From Ctena decussata (Eukaryota > Mollusca > Bivalvia > Lucinida > Lucinidae): DNA of 64,000 nucleotides. The notes under the pieces were generated by a model. It searched no databases, was not told where the DNA came from, and worked only from the letters and a program-made list of their open reading frames with translations. The first letter of the stretch is position 1; each line of letters starts with the position of its first letter. The position numbers and the translations under genes were made by a program. This document shows positions 1 through 11,002 of the stretch, in pieces. The DNA is taken from NCBI GenBank assembly GCA_963989385.1, contig OZ022505.1, forward strand, positions 59,089,737 through 59,153,736, written 5' to 3'.

Positions 1-339
1 TATATTAGAGACACTGGCCCCGTTTGTGGAGTTTCTCACCCGTGTAAGAAATATGAAAATGTTAAAAACAAAATTTCCGCTTTTCGGCTCCATGAGACTC
101 AAATGTCAGAGCCTGTCACATATACATATTTCTATGCGAAAACTTTTAGGGAATTGAAAATATCTCGGACTGATCACAAAAGCCATTCCTTATTGACAAC
201 AACGATTCCAAGCACAGTCAGTGCATTTCTGTATCATGTTATATTGTTACTTTTTTGTTTTTAGGCCATTTCTGAGACAGACCTTTAAACGTTCGACAAT
301 TGTACAGAAGAATCAATGGTAAAAGAGTAGACTGAAGAT
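1..339. other. Unassigned sequence left of zinc-finger array
   Basis: No open reading frame of note and no recognisable repeat. It may be an intron or flank of the zinc-finger gene that follows. I see no splice site that I can defend. Confidence 0.4.
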
Positions 340-428
340 TACTAATGGAGACAAACTTTATCCTGATGATTTCTACGGTAGAATTTGAGGCAAGCAGGAG
401 ACTTGAAAAACAAACATAGTTACTCATA
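340..428 (+). pseudogene. Decayed zinc-finger unit upstream of the open array
   Basis: This stretch lines up at nucleotide level with the finger repeats that follow: a linker-like GGAGACAAAC near 345, a degraded Cys-x2-Cys region near 362-378, then GCAGGAGACTTGAAAAA near 391-407 matching the helix part of the downstream fingers. It has lost the reading frame, and a TAG at 417-419 lies in frame just before the ATG at 429. That ATG sits where the TGEK linker of this degraded finger should be. The array was therefore longer at its 5' side, and the ATG at 429 may not be an original start. Confidence 0.55.
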
Positions 429-1322
429 ATGGAGAAATCACATGTTTGTGATGTCTGTGGTAAACATTTTTCACAGGCAGGAATTTTGAAAAAACATATG
501 CTGATTCATACTGGAGAGAAACCACATGCTTGTGATATCTGCGGTAAACAATTTATAAAGGCAGGGAACTTGAAGATACACATTCTGATTCATACTGAAG
601 AGAAAACACATGTTTGTGATATCTGTGGTAAACAATTTATAAAGGCAGGTAACTTGAAGATACACATGCTTATTCATACTGGAGAGAAACCATATGCTTG
701 TGATATCTGCGATAAACAGTTTACTCAGGCAGGAAACTTGAAGACACACATGCTTATTCATACTGGAGATAAAATATTTGCATGTGGTTTCTGTAATAAA
801 CAAGTAACAACTGACTTGAAGAGACATATGCTTATTCATACTGGAGAGAAACCATATGCTTGTGATATCTGCGATAAACAGTTTACTCAGGCAGGAAACT
901 TGAAGATACACAAGCTTATTCATACTGGAGAGAAACCATATGCTTGTGGTGTCTGTAATAAACAAGAAATAAGGGCAAATGAGTTGAAGAGACACATGCT
1001 TATTCATACTGGAGAGAAATCATATGCAAGTGAGTTGAAGACACACATGCTTGTTCATACTGGCGGCAGGACAACACATGCTTGTGATGTTTGTGGGAAA
1101 ATTTTTTCAAAGACAGCAAACTTGAAAGTACACATGCTGATTCATTCTGGGGAGAAACCACATGCTTGTGAAATCTGCGGCAAACAATTCACAACGACAG
1201 GAAACTTGAAAAGACACATGCTTATTCATACTGGAGAGAAACCACATGCTTGTGTTGTTTGTAATAAACAATTTACAACGGCAAATGACTTGAAGAGACA
1301 CATGCTTATTCATACTGGGTGA
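429..1322 (+). CDS. C2H2 zinc-finger array protein, open part
   Basis: The 297 codons encode about ten complete C2H2 fingers (C-x2-C-x12-H-x3-H) joined by HTGEKPH/Y linkers, plus two damaged ones. Such arrays usually bind DNA in the nucleus. Fingers start roughly every 28 residues from residue 5. The fifth has a helix two residues short (near residue 120), and the eighth has lost its Cys pair and keeps only the SELKTHMLVH part (near residue 205). Finger-tip residues are very alike (KQFTQAGNLK, KQFTTANDLK), so the array probably grew by tandem duplication of 84-bp units. No KRAB, BTB, SCAN or other N-terminal domain is present. The frame ends at a TGA created by a one-base loss, after which more finger coding sequence follows. 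It could be a terminal exon of a zinc-finger gene or already a pseudogene. The finger identification is secure; function is unknown. Confidence 0.75.
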   Translation: MEKSHVCDVCGKHFSQAGILKKHMLIHTGEKPHACDICGKQFIKAGNLKIHILIHTEEKTHVCDICGKQFIKAGNLKIHMLIHTGEKPYACDICDKQFTQAGNLKTHMLIHTGDKIFACGFCNKQVTTDLKRHMLIHTGEKPYACDICDKQFTQAGNLKIHKLIHTGEKPYACGVCNKQEIRANELKRHMLIHTGEKSYASELKTHMLVHTGGRTTHACDVCGKIFSKTANLKVHMLIHSGEKPHACEICGKQFTTTGNLKRHMLIHTGEKPHACVVCNKQFTTANDLKRHMLIHTG

Positions 1323-1825
1323 AACGGCATGCTTGCGATCTCTGTTGTAAGCAGTTTACATCCGCAGCACATTTTAAGAAACACATGTTTATTCATACAG
1401 GGGATAAACCACATGCTTGTAATGTTTGAAGTAAACAGTTTACACAGGCAGGAAACTTGAAGAGACACATGCTTATGCACACTGGAGAGAAACCACATGC
1501 TTCTGGTGTCTGTACTTAACAATTTAAAAGGGCAAATGACTTTAAGAGACACATGCTTATTCATACTGACGAGACACCACACACTTGTGATTTTTGTAGT
1601 AAACAACTTAGACTCGCAAGAATCCTGAAGCTACATGTATTTAGTCATACTGGTTTGAATTCGTATGATTGTGATATTTGTGGTAAAAGATTTACACAGT
1701 CAGGAAACTTGAAGGTCCACACGCTTACTCATACAGGAGAGAAACTATATACTTGTGATTGGTGTGGCAAAACATTTACACAGTCAGGAAGCTTGAAGAA
1801 ACATATGCTTATTCATACTGGATAG
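1323..1825 (+). pseudogene. Frame-shifted 3' part of the zinc-finger array
   Basis: Compared with the upstream units, the TGEK linker at 1316-1330 lacks one base, which produces the TGA that ends the open part. In the restored register six more finger units follow. One has TGA at about 1427-1429, the next has a Cys-to-Ser change and TAA near 1517-1519, and the last three are intact (KRFTQSGNLK, KTFTQSGSLK) up to a TAG at 1822-1825, with 1553-1825 open again. One frameshift and two internal stops argue for a decaying gene. Sequencing error is less likely because three separate lesions are present. Confidence 0.7.
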
Positions 1826-2238
1826 AAACCATATGCAACTCTTTAAGAGTTGACTCCAACTGGAAGAGGCGGTAAAATAGAAATGGCTGAGTTTTTCCCT
1901 TTGTTTAGCCACGATGACCATGTGCTTTTGGAACTATGATTCTTTCTTTTTTTGTTTCATAACAGCCTGTAAGCCTCGGAAACATAGTTAACTGGGTGTG
2001 TTTCTGGTAAATGGCTCCAACGCAAAAAATTACAACCCATGAGAAGGCCTGGATCCAGATCACCAAGTACTTGTGTGACTCTGGATAAGTGGTGGGACTG
2101 GGATGTACCGAAATGTATGCGTGTATGTTGGGGAGGGGAGGGGAGGAGCTAGAATGAGCTAAATGACATAATTCGGGATCAGTTTGATGAGAAATTTTGA
2201 TAACATCTCTTTTAGCTCGAAACATAAGTTATGACATA
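1826..2238. other. Unassigned, no gene seen
   Basis: No recognisable coding signal, repeat family or RNA was found. A short G-rich tract (GGGGAGGGGAGGGG) lies near 2132-2146. Confidence 0.35.
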
Positions 2239-2271
2239 TTAGAATCGCCTCGCCGAGGCGATTCTAATGAG
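2239..2271. repeat. Short perfect palindrome
   Basis: AGAATCGCCTCG is followed directly by its reverse complement CGAGGCGATTCT with almost no loop, giving a compact GC-rich hairpin in AT-rich DNA. It may be a remnant of a foldback element. Confidence 0.7.
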
Positions 2272-2365
2272 TTATCACAACATATATCTTAATCTAACCT
2301 TCTAACCACGTATAAATTATCTCAAACTGTCATCAGATAGCGGAATTGAAACCCCAAAGCCCCCT

Positions 2366-2388
2366 CCTGCCCCCCCCCCCCCCCACTT
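2366..2388. repeat. Poly-C tract
   Basis: A run of cytosines broken only by neighbouring CT/TG, near 2366-2384. A simple low-complexity tract. Confidence 0.7.
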
Positions 2389-2638
2389 GATCCGGGGCTG
2401 ATGGGAATCCGGACGCTGCACAAAAGAACGTTCATAATACGTTTACTATTGTTCGATAGTTTACTACTCCTCAGTTTTGTCCTCCTGACACTCTTTTCAC
2501 ATAGCAATAAACAACTTTCCTTCATGAAAAATGTTGAGCGAACGTCTCATAAACAAAATGCAGTCAGCCTCATTTCTGAATTTATTTTGTTGAGTATATT
2601 TACAGCAATGTGTATCAATAACAGGTAAAACTTCAAAA

Positions 2639-2879
2639 GAGCCGCGACACACAAAAAACAAAAAACAAATTGGCATGTGCGCTCGTCGAAGACTCAGGTC
2701 AGCCTGGGCATCCATCCAGTCTTATCTGAGTCTTTGCTGTCGACATGGAGGTAGCTTAGACCCTTATCTACCCTTAAAGCGCTCAGCAAAGACTCTGATC
2801 AGACTTGGCGGATGCCCAGGCTGATCTGAGTCTTCGGTGAGCGCACATGCCACTTTGTTTGTTTTATCTGTTGCGGCTC
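2639..2879. mobile_element. Foldback MITE, family A
   Basis: The ends are GAGCCGCGACAC and (rough) GTTGCGGCTC. Both halves carry the shared core GACTCAGATCAGCCTGGGCATCC in opposite orientation, so the element folds into a long hairpin with a short central spacer (TAGCTTAGACCCTTA region). Related copies lie at 11003-12462, 40707-40941, 42038-42273 and 63804-64000. It has no coding capacity and must have been moved by a transposase encoded elsewhere. Confidence 0.8.
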
Positions 2880-3099
2880 GAATTATGGTGTTAAAACATG
2901 ATGGAGATGGACGGTATATGATGCCATGGGACTTTGATAAAGTATCAATATCAATGTGGCTCAAGACGAGCAAGCAAATTCGTTGAATTTATATTCCCCG
3001 CCGAAATGGCTGATTTCTTTATGGAATATTTTAACTTTGACAAACTTTCGTTCCCTTGTTACTTAGTTACAACTGAACCTGTGGATTTTTAAACAAACA

Positions 3100-3470
3100 A
3101 CAAGGACAATAACCCATGTGTAAGTGATGTCATTCTAAACACCTTGCTCCAGCATTAGCACACTATGATGATACATACTTATATCCAGTTTCAGGAAATT
3201 TCGTCTACCGGTGCCTAAGTATGGTTAATTTGTGTAGTTTATATAAAAAAGGGGAAATAACTCATGTATTACTGATGTCATCATGACAAAACTTGATGTC
3301 CACTGTCATGTTATGATGATATATAGTTGTTTTAAGTTTTGTGAAATTCCATTTATTGGTTATTTGGATATGACTCAATTTGTCTAAATTAAAGTGATTC
3401 AAGGGCATTAACTCATGTACTACTGAAGCAAGTCCAACAAAACTTGACAAGACCCACCCTGATATGGTAA
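3100..3470. repeat. Degenerate tandem repeat, about 160-bp unit
   Basis: Three diverged units share ATAACTCATGT (near 3111, 3258, 3409), TGATGTCATCATGACAAAACTTGATG-like text, and TTATGATGAT followed by a TTTCGTGAAATT-like stretch. It looks like the core of a degraded tandem-core element like those further right. Confidence 0.6.
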
Positions 3471-3474
3471 TACA

Positions 3475-3535
3475 TCCCATCCAATCCAGTCCCATTATAT
3501 CCCCATCCCATCCCCATCCCATTCCATCCTCGCTG
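3475..3535. repeat. CCCATCC-type minisatellite
   Basis: Iterated CCCATCC / CCCATTCC units, followed by CTGTCTGTCCGTCTGTC. The GTC-rich end resembles the GACGGACG tracts found just before the 3' ends of the tandem-core elements, on the other strand. Confidence 0.6.
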
Positions 3536-3867
3536 TCTGTCCGTCTGTCACGTACTGACAAATGGGCCATTTAATCTTTATGTGCTTTGATTCTGCAAAC
3601 CAGTGTCAAGTCACGTCGAAAATATTTTGGTAACTATTCCTCACGAATGTAAATGACTATATTACATTCTTAATGAAGAAATACAAGGTTTTCTTGTCAA
3701 TAATATGAAATTAAGGCACTGCCTTTGTGCGAACACACTCTTTACGGTCCTTGAAGATCTTTGGTGTGGGTGAAGTGCTACCCTAGGCTTGTAGTCTGGT
3801 TAAAATTGGCCCGAGTGGCACTCATCTGGATAAGCAAACTGTATTTTATGCGATAATGGTAATGGTG

Positions 3868-4234
3868 ACGTCCTTGAGAGACCAGTGCAGCTCGTTTGAC
3901 ATCCATGCTGCACTAAAGTAAGGCAACTCTGATGCTAAAGGTCCCGAGTTCGAACCCGGGTAACGGCGTTTGAATTTCGGTGTCCGAACACGCTTCCTTA
4001 ATGTCATTTGCAGGGATGACATTAAAAAAGTGTGCCGTCCTTCGGATCGGGACGTTCACTGGAGGCCCCTGTGCAGGGAGAGACATCCCCTGTGCAGGTT
4101 AAAGATCCCTTCTGTAGTTACATGGCTACAAGAAGGTTCATCCTGCAAAACTGGAGTGTACATCGTACATCGGCTCATAATCCTCGAGAGAGGCTGTAGC
4201 AGTATAGAAAGAAAGAAAGAAAGAAAGAAAGAAA
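3868..4234 (+). repeat. tRNA-derived SINE with GAAA tail
   Basis: A pol III B-box-like sequence, GGTCCCGAGTTCGAACCC (about 3939-3956), is preceded by a loose A-box region. It is followed by a body containing GTGCCGTCCTTCGGATCG and a CCCCTGTGCAGG repeat, which resembles the conserved body of a widespread class of metazoan SINEs. The element ends in (GAAA)n at about 4206-4233, a typical SINE tail. A 148-codon open frame across this region is therefore not a gene. Confidence 0.65.
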
Positions 4235-4570
4235 CTATAACTGTGTGTGCAAGTTTCTGCCATTTTTACAAAGAGGGGGGGTCAACTTATGTGTTTTCTT
4301 GCATGTTTACCTTAATTGGCACTCATGTTGGCAGTGTGGCCTTTTTTCATGTGTGTGTGTGTGTGTGTTTGGGGGGGGGAGGGGTCCACTCTGAGGGGAG
4401 GAAATTTGCTCTATAGGGAGAAAATTCTTTCCTATGGGTGTTGGTCCCAGTTTATAAGTCACAGAGTTTGGGTTTGCCAACCTGCTTTCCCAGAGGGTGT
4501 TCTCACTAACCTTATCGTTATCATTCAGATACTTAACAGTTAAGGTGTAAAAAACACCAGCTTTTCAATG

Positions 4571-4770
4571 GAGTGTAGTAGTACGGCCAATGAGTTATGT
4601 GTAAAAATGTATATAGGTATATAGAGTGTATATAACTGACCAGTCTAACTGGTCCGGACCTTCTAGCCTAGTGGTTGTGTGCTCACTTCATAATCTTGGG
4701 GTCGAGAGATCGACCCCTGGTGGGGCGCTCGACGAAATTTTCTATACAGACTTTTCTCCTCCTACTACAG
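4571..4770 (+). repeat. tRNA-like SINE copy 1
   Basis: Contains TAGCCTAGTGGTTGTGTG (A-box-like) and GGGGTCGAGAGATCGACCCC (B-box-like with pairing T arm), then ACGAAATTTTCTATACAGAC. A second copy about 85% identical starts at 4901. The shared left part, GAGTGTAGTAGTACGGCC, shows that the unit is about 200 bp. Confidence 0.65.
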
Positions 4771-4900
4771 TGGTGCTGTGACCAGGGTGATTACCATTGG
4801 AGCACAAGGGCGAAGCAATGGCTGCAGAGTCGAAAAGAACCTGGATTATAATTTTTCATTTCTTTAACGTTTTATACAAATGTTCTTTGGTAGGATGGAG

Positions 4901-5099
4901 GAGTGTAGTAGTACGGCCATTGAGTGATGTGTAGATATGTATATAGGTATATAGAGTGTATAACTGAACAGTCTAACTGGTCCGAACGTTTTAACCTAGT
5001 GGTTGTGTGCTCGCTTTATAATCTTGGGGTTGTGAGATCGATACCCGGTCGGGTCGCTCGACGAAATTTTCTTTACAGATTTTTCTCCTCCTAATACAG
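4901..5099 (+). repeat. tRNA-like SINE copy 2
   Basis: A direct repeat of 4571-4770 with scattered substitutions, for example GGGGTTGTGAGATCGATACC in the B-box region. The same right end, CTCCTCCTAATACAG, is present. Either a local duplication or two insertions of one family. Confidence 0.65.
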
Positions 5100-6428
5100 G
5101 TGCAACTAACTGTGGTGTATCTTGGTATTTTTCGCCACTTTTACATAAGTAGACAGCCTTTATGATTTCTTTTGTATTTCCTCGGGAGGCATAGCCCTTC
5201 CAGGTGGGTCTTTTATGAGGGAGAGCGTTTGCTCCAATGAATGGGGGCAAATTCTTTTCTTAGGGAGCTGGTCTTGAGTTAAAGGGGGCGCAGAGATGGG
5301 ATGATTAATTTGCTTCCTCTGGAGATGTTTCACTTTAACATTATATAAAGTAAGTAAGCCATACACTGCCATGGTCAGAAAGTACATCACTTGCATGTAC
5401 CGGATGTTTTTATGTAAATGTTTTGTACTGTACTTGGTGTCAGTACCTGTATTATATTGAACTGGATTTAAGAACCGTTAATTGATTTGATTTGATTTGA
5501 AGACGTTGCTAGCCGCCAGTACCCATGAGCGACATGAGCCTCATTGTTCAGGAAAGGGCATCACCAAGGGGGTAATGCACTGGAGTAATGCATAGTAGAA
5601 AAGAAAGAAGAAAGAAAAAAAAAGTTTAAGAAAAAAAAAAAGAAAAAAAAAGAAAGAAAGACAAAAAACACCATATAGTGTTTAATGCTGGTTTTGTAAT
5701 CCTTAAGACGGGCTTGAACGTCATGCCAGTATCGGTTAGAGTCTGAATTGTAATGTCGAAGAAGAACCGCAGTGCCCATTAAGAAAGAACCACAGCAGAC
5801 TTGTTCGGAATGCAAATAGAACGGAAACATATGTAAGCCCGCCTTCCTAAGGTGTCCTTATGGTCTGCTGTCACAGTATTAAGCTGCTTTGTGTTAGTGT
5901 TGGGGTGCACTAATCATCTAGAAGTCCACACTTTCCTCAGCGATCTGCACTATTAAGAGGCAGGGGTTCAACTGTATTCAAAATAATATTATCGGAAGTC
6001 AGTCCTGCTGTCCTTTCTCAGCAAACCTAATATTCGGCAGCTGAGAGACACTTCAGATAATAAGTGTAATTCTGGGGATTAAATTATATGGTGTTTAAAA
6101 TTGTACTCATGATGGTTGCTTTGATTAGCAAAACAAAGAATTCGTTTTTGTATCTGATTGTTATTTATTCAGTTCCAAAGATAATTGAAATGTGCTAAAA
6201 TATAGATGTTAAGGCTGTGTCATAATTATTTTACGAAAATAAGTCATAGAAATCAACTCTTTCATTAAAGTGTTTGTTAACACTGGGTAAACACACCATT
6301 CCTGCTCCATTCTAGCCTATGTGGGCTCTCTGATGCGATCTCAGGTGCGCCGTCATTTCTTATTAACATGACGCGCCACGGTACGGGGTTTTACCTAGGA
6401 ACTCAGTTCCGGTCTAGACTAAGTTCCG
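5100..6428. other. Unassigned, low-complexity patches
   Basis: No gene seen. 5180-5400 shows weak similarity to the family J MITE (GCAAATTCTTTTCTTAGGGAG). TTGATTTGATTTGATTTGA occurs near 5483-5501, and an A/AAAG-rich tract at about 5599-5670. The open frames here are artefacts of that tract. Confidence 0.4.
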
Positions 6429-7327
6429 GGCTATTACTAAAACATTGTACCGCACCGCACCGCACCGGGGTAAAATAGAGTACCGCACCGCCGAAGATTA
6501 CCGAGCCCTACCGAATTTTACGGCCTCTACTGTAGGCAAAGATTATTTTAGTTATATGCTGATTTTGTAAATATTTTTTTCTTTTAATTAGACGAGTTAA
6601 TGCTCTGGAAGCTTATACATATTTATATCATGCTGAAACCTTAATTGCCCAACCTCAAAACGGATTATAAGATCACTATCCATTTCAATAATGTCATAAA
6701 TTCTCAGGATAACTATCACATGGTAGTTCCTAGCCTTTAAATTTGGTAAGTTTTGTTTATAAAATAAAACTGAGAACAACTTTTAATATACATTTTTGTT
6801 TTAAGCTAACTTTATACGTATAATTTCCAAGATTTAAACAAATCGCATATACATAGATAACTATCTTAAAAAGATTTCTATGTGTGTGTGTGTGTGTGTG
6901 GCTCTTAAAACGTATGTCTCTGTTGCAATCATCGGAGAGATACATGTTTAAATTCTTTGGAGTAAAAGCCTCGACAGTATAATGTAAGTTTGTCATATTA
7001 TTATGCATGCAGAGAAAATATATATATTCAAAGCATTTAAATTGAGAGTTTGGTTGCAGAAAAATGGCAGAGTGATCCTAAGTATATATATATTGAGATG
7101 GGGCAGTATTTTCGTCGAATTAATTCGACATACAGTAAATATTTGTTACTAAATTCATTATTTACTGTCACAAAGAAAGACATGAACAAATCTGTATACA
7201 GAGACAGCATATAACATGAGTGCGGTAAAGTTCGGAATTTACTCGGCACTGTTCGGAAATGTCCGTAAGTGCGGTACAATGTTTTAGCCGGTGCGGCGCG
7301 GTGCGGTACAAGGTTTTAGTAATGGCC
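6429..7327. mobile_element. TIR element with iterated CCGCACCG ends
   Basis: Ends read GGCTATTACTAAAAC (left) and its near-perfect inverse GTTTTAGTAATGGCC (right). Both are flanked by the exact 9-bp duplication TAAGTTCCG (6420-6428 and 7328-7336). The inverted ends continue inward as repeated TACCGCACCG / CGGTGCGGTA motifs for about 90 bp. The middle is AT-rich with a TG microsatellite at 6881-6900 and no transposase. A 9-bp target duplication with long inverted ends fits Mutator-like elements; the class assignment is inference. Confidence 0.85.
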
Positions 7328-7336
7328 TAAGTTCCG

Positions 7337-8267
7337 GTCTCGAGCAGACGACATAACAACCGCAAACGAAAAACGTTTACAGTTTGAGCTACTCTTTCTA
7401 CGAACATATCTAACAGAAAAGAGAATTGTTGTAGCGAGAAGTATTTAATGTACATTTCCTTTATAGAGTGATTGCAAAAATAATTTTTGACTCGCAAAAA
7501 TTCGATAAGAGCACTGGGTTCGTGACTAGTCTCGCGATAACTTTCGAACTTCCGGTTCTCCAAGATGGCCGCAACCATGATCGTTACCATACATTTTAAC
7601 TGCCTAAGTACTAAGTATATAGGACCAAAACTGATACAGTAAAGCGAACATACTTCGTGTGTTCGCTATAAATATGCTGTTTCCCAGTTCTCTACAAGGA
7701 TTTATTTCCTCTAGGGAAATAAATCCCTGTAGATTGATTACCTTCCTGATAACATTCAAAGATTAGTTATTAGTGTACGATCGGGTATTGGCTTTTAGAA
7801 CAACTTTCCTAAGCTCCTCCTTTCCACTGCCGTTGAAGCTATACAACACAGCTGGAATTGCTTTTTATGATGTTGAGAAAAACAACAGACGCTAAACAAA
7901 CCTTTAACAAACTTTGATGTGTATTTATGGCGTGTGGACATGAATGATTTTACGAAAATGTCATTTTATGTGGAAATGCATTGCCTTTTGAAACCGAAAT
8001 TTCGGTTTGGCCACTTTGAGTTTTGTTATACCTCCACCAGTTCTTTTACTTCAAAGGAAATTTTGTACATAAATATGATTTTTATGCTTTCGTTCGAGTC
8101 AAATAGCATTCTTATACAGTATCTGGTCTAACTATTTCCAGAAGCTTGCATTTTTTAATTTTCAGGTGGAAAGCGAATGGTACGCACACCAGGAGTGAAT
8201 AAAGACGTGTCTTTTCAGAGTTCCGAACTTTGTACCATAATCATTAATATGCACCATTAATCAGGAC
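7337..8267. other. Unassigned with one hairpin
   Basis: No gene seen. 7692-7732 is a near-perfect hairpin (CTACAAGGATTTATTTCC against GGGAAATAAATCCCTGTAG). The 70-codon frame at 7919-8131 has no recognisable motif. Confidence 0.4.
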
Positions 8268-9611
8268 TTTTTAGCTCACCTGAGCCGAAGGCTCCGGGGG
8301 AGCTTATAGGATAGGCAGGCTCCGTCGTCCATCGTCGTCGTCCGTCCTTCCGTCATCCGTCAACAATTTCAAACAACTTCTCTGAAACTGATTGGCCGAT
8401 TGCAACCAAATATCATATGTAGCCTCCTGGGGTCTTAGGAACGAAAAGTTGTTTAAACGGTCCAGGTCACATGACTAACATGGCCGCCATGCCCATATAT
8501 GGATAAAAACCTAAGAAAATCCTCTCCAGAACCAATAGGACGATGGCCTTGAAACTTGGTATGTAGCATCGGTAGCATCGAGTACGCAAGTACTACCGAG
8601 GTTGTTCAAATTATGACCTTGGGTTTTCCTTGGCCTTTTAAACGGTAAGGTCAAATTTGCTTCCTTGAGCTTTTATATGGCAAAATGCTAGAACATAAGA
8701 TATCTTGGAAAATATAAAAGATTTTGGGCTAAAAATTGGTATCTACAGTCATCTTAATGAGCACATGAAGATATATGAGTACAAGAGGTCAAGGTCATTC
8801 TTTGACCTTTGACCCAGAACTCTCATATTTTGATAATTTCAAACAATCTCCTCAAAAGCCACTTGGCCAATTGAAACCAAGTTTCATATAGAGCCTTCAA
8901 GGGTTGAGGGAACGAAAATTTATTCATATGGTCCGGGTCACATGACCAACATGGCCGCTACGCCCATATATGGTAAAAACCCTTAAAAATCTTCTCATCC
9001 AGAAGCAATTGACCGATGGCCTTGAAACATGGTATGAAGCATTGGGTACTCAAGTACTATCAAGATTGTTCAGATTATGACATTGTGTTGATCTTGACTT
9101 TTTTACGGCAAGGTCAGATTTGGGAAAATGGTAGAACATAAGATTTCATGAAAAGTTTTGAAAATTAAGGACAAAAACCTGGTAAATGCAGTCATCTTTA
9201 TGAGTACAAGTAAATTTGTGAGTACAAAAGGACCTTGACCTTTGACCCAGAACTCTCATATTTTGACAATTTCAAACAATCTGCTCAAAATCCTCCACGC
9301 GAATCATAACCAAATTTCATATAGAGCCTCCAGGGGTTGAGGGAATGAAAATTTGTTCAAATGGTCCAGGTCACATGACCAACATGGCGGCCATGACCAT
9401 TAATGGTATAAACTTTTAATATTTTTCTTCTCCAGAACCAATAAACCTATGGCCTTGAAACTTGGTAAGTAGCATGGAGTACTAGATTACTACCAAGACT
9501 TCAAATGATGACATTAGGTTTACCTTAACCTTTTTTGTGGCAGAGTCAAATATAGGAAAATGCTAGAACATAAGATTTGATGGAAAGTTTCGAATATTTT
9601 GGCCTAAAAAT
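8268..9611 (-). mobile_element. Tandem-core element family D, antisense, truncated
   Basis: Reads as the inverse of the complete copy at 18175-20577. It starts with TTTTAGCTCACCTGAGCC (inverse of the 3' hairpin), then GTCGTCGTCCGTCC (inverse of the GACGG tract), then about three core units containing GGTCACATGACCAACATGG and ACTCTCATATTTTGACAAT. It breaks off at about 9611 where a different repeat begins. No coding capacity. Confidence 0.8.
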
Positions 9612-9880
9612 GGTACAGTACAGACATCGTTTTTCTTTGCCGTTTTCGCGTTTGGGGTGTGTTTATGCGACGTTTCTGAGCCGTTTGCTAAACGGTGTTT
9701 TGGCGTTTTCGTTTGCGCCGTTTTGTTTCGTTTTCATTTAGAAACGGCGTTTGTGTCACTAACCAATCAAAAGCCGTAACTTAACCTGCAGAAAACATCG
9801 TTTGCGCATGCGCAAATTTTCAAAACGAAAACGGCGTTTGCAGAAACGCCGTTTCGTCAACAGCCAATCGGATTGGATAT
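9612..9880. repeat. Repeat family H (AACG-rich)
   Basis: Begins TACAGTACAGACATCGTTTT, whose inverse closes a related segment at 31934-31960. It is packed with CGTTT/AAACG words (AAACGGCGTTTG and similar) and CCAATC motifs, with a central GCGCATGCGC palindrome. The right edge near 9880 is uncertain. Confidence 0.55.
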
Positions 9881-10129
9881 TGTTATACGAGCTAATCGAG
9901 CACAGCCTGCTTTCGAAATCCTGTTTTTCGCGTCTTCAGCAGGCTATATAATATTTTTTCATAGCATTCTTTCTTTAAACCTTTACCTCACGGAAATAAA
10001 AATCATTAACTTGCTACCTGCTACACCTTGCTTATGTGACTGCATTATTATAATTATTTTTGTTGTTGTTGTTTTATGTAGTGCATCCAACTCGCACTGC
10101 AAAGGTTTCTACCACGCTATTGATGCAAC

Positions 10130-10690
10130 TGCATTTTGTCCGATGTTTTTCTTCGTATTTCAACAAATACACATGCGCAGATTGATTGGCAACACGCTGA
10201 TTCCGTTAACATACCCGATACATGCACCTTTATCCACGAAATAGGATTATTTTTTTCGTTCACAACAGTCTTGGAGAAGAAAACAGGAGTCCAGTGGAGC
10301 TTTTACCGAAGTACGCTCAGTGCCAGATTCGTCGTTTTTCTGTCCTGTCCAGCCGATTTTTTTCTTCATACTTCGATGCAATACATATGCGCAGATTAAT
10401 TGTGTCAGATATATGCACCCCTAAATTAGCAACACCCTGTTTCCGTTTACCCACCAGATTATACCTATTTCCATGAAATAATTTTTTTTTTCGATCACAA
10501 GTCTTGGAGAAGAAAAATCAGATGAGTACAGAAGACCCAGCAGACACATGACGTTGAAATGACGTCGTACTGACGTTGATGCGACGTTGTGACGTCGCAT
10601 CGACGTCAGTATGACGTCATTCCGACGACATGTGCCCTTGGGGAGCTTTCCACGAAGTACTCTCTGTGCCAGATTTGTCATGATTTTTTT
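10130..10690. repeat. Tandem duplication with nested palindrome
   Basis: Two units share ACACATGCGCAGATTGATTG / ACATATGCGCAGATTAATTG (10170, 10384), CACAACAGTCTTGGAGAAG / CACAAGTCTTGGAGAAGAAA and GAAGTACTCT-like ends. The second unit is interrupted at 10536-10641 by a small palindromic element. The first unit shows the uninterrupted arrangement. Confidence 0.6.
10536..10641. mobile_element. Mini palindromic element, GACGT-iterated
   Basis: Ends CCCAGCAGACACATG and (inverse) CCCCAAGGGCACATG. Nearly the whole 106 bp is alternating GACGTTG/GACGTC words that fold on themselves. A cousin with TTGAATCAA-type words lies at 62562-62671. No coding capacity. Confidence 0.65.
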
Positions 10691-10867
10691 TTTCATTTTT
10701 TGTTTTTATTCCTGAACCTGATTCTTACCACACTCTTCCGTCTTTGAGAGCACATCCCAAAGCCATTCTCATATCACTTCTGTGGTACTTTACAACCGGT
10801 TTACCAGTACTAAGTGCACATACTTCCACCTGTAATTGACAACTTCCCTTAAATCAGCAGAATAAAC

Positions 10868-10960
10868 GGAAGTATGTGGCCTGCCAGGGTATCGAACCCG
10901 GGACCTCTGGCTCATGAGTCAGACGAACTAATACGAACTGTGCTATGCAGCGGTGGTTTT
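10868..10960 (-). repeat. tRNA-like SINE head, antisense
   Basis: On the minus strand it reads a B-box, GGTTCGATACC, preceded by CATGAGCCAGAGGTCCC, with an anticodon-arm-like TGACTCATGAGTCA. The acceptor stem does not pair, so it is a SINE piece and not a tRNA gene. Confidence 0.5.
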
Positions 10961-11002
10961 TGGTTTAAACAGTAGTTGATTTAAGGCATTGAAACATAAT
11001 AT

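Noticed and set aside
471..1606. Minus-strand frames of 68-178 codons across the zinc-finger array
   Set aside because: Mirror of the finger repeats; the repeated MNKHVSLQ text is the antisense of HMLIH linkers.
3970..4416. 148-codon open frame
   Set aside because: It spans a SINE body, its GAAA tail and a TG/G-rich tract; composition explains the frame.
9873..10476. Three overlapping open frames of 84-123 codons
   Set aside because: They lie in a duplicated non-coding repeat, and the frames differ between the two units.
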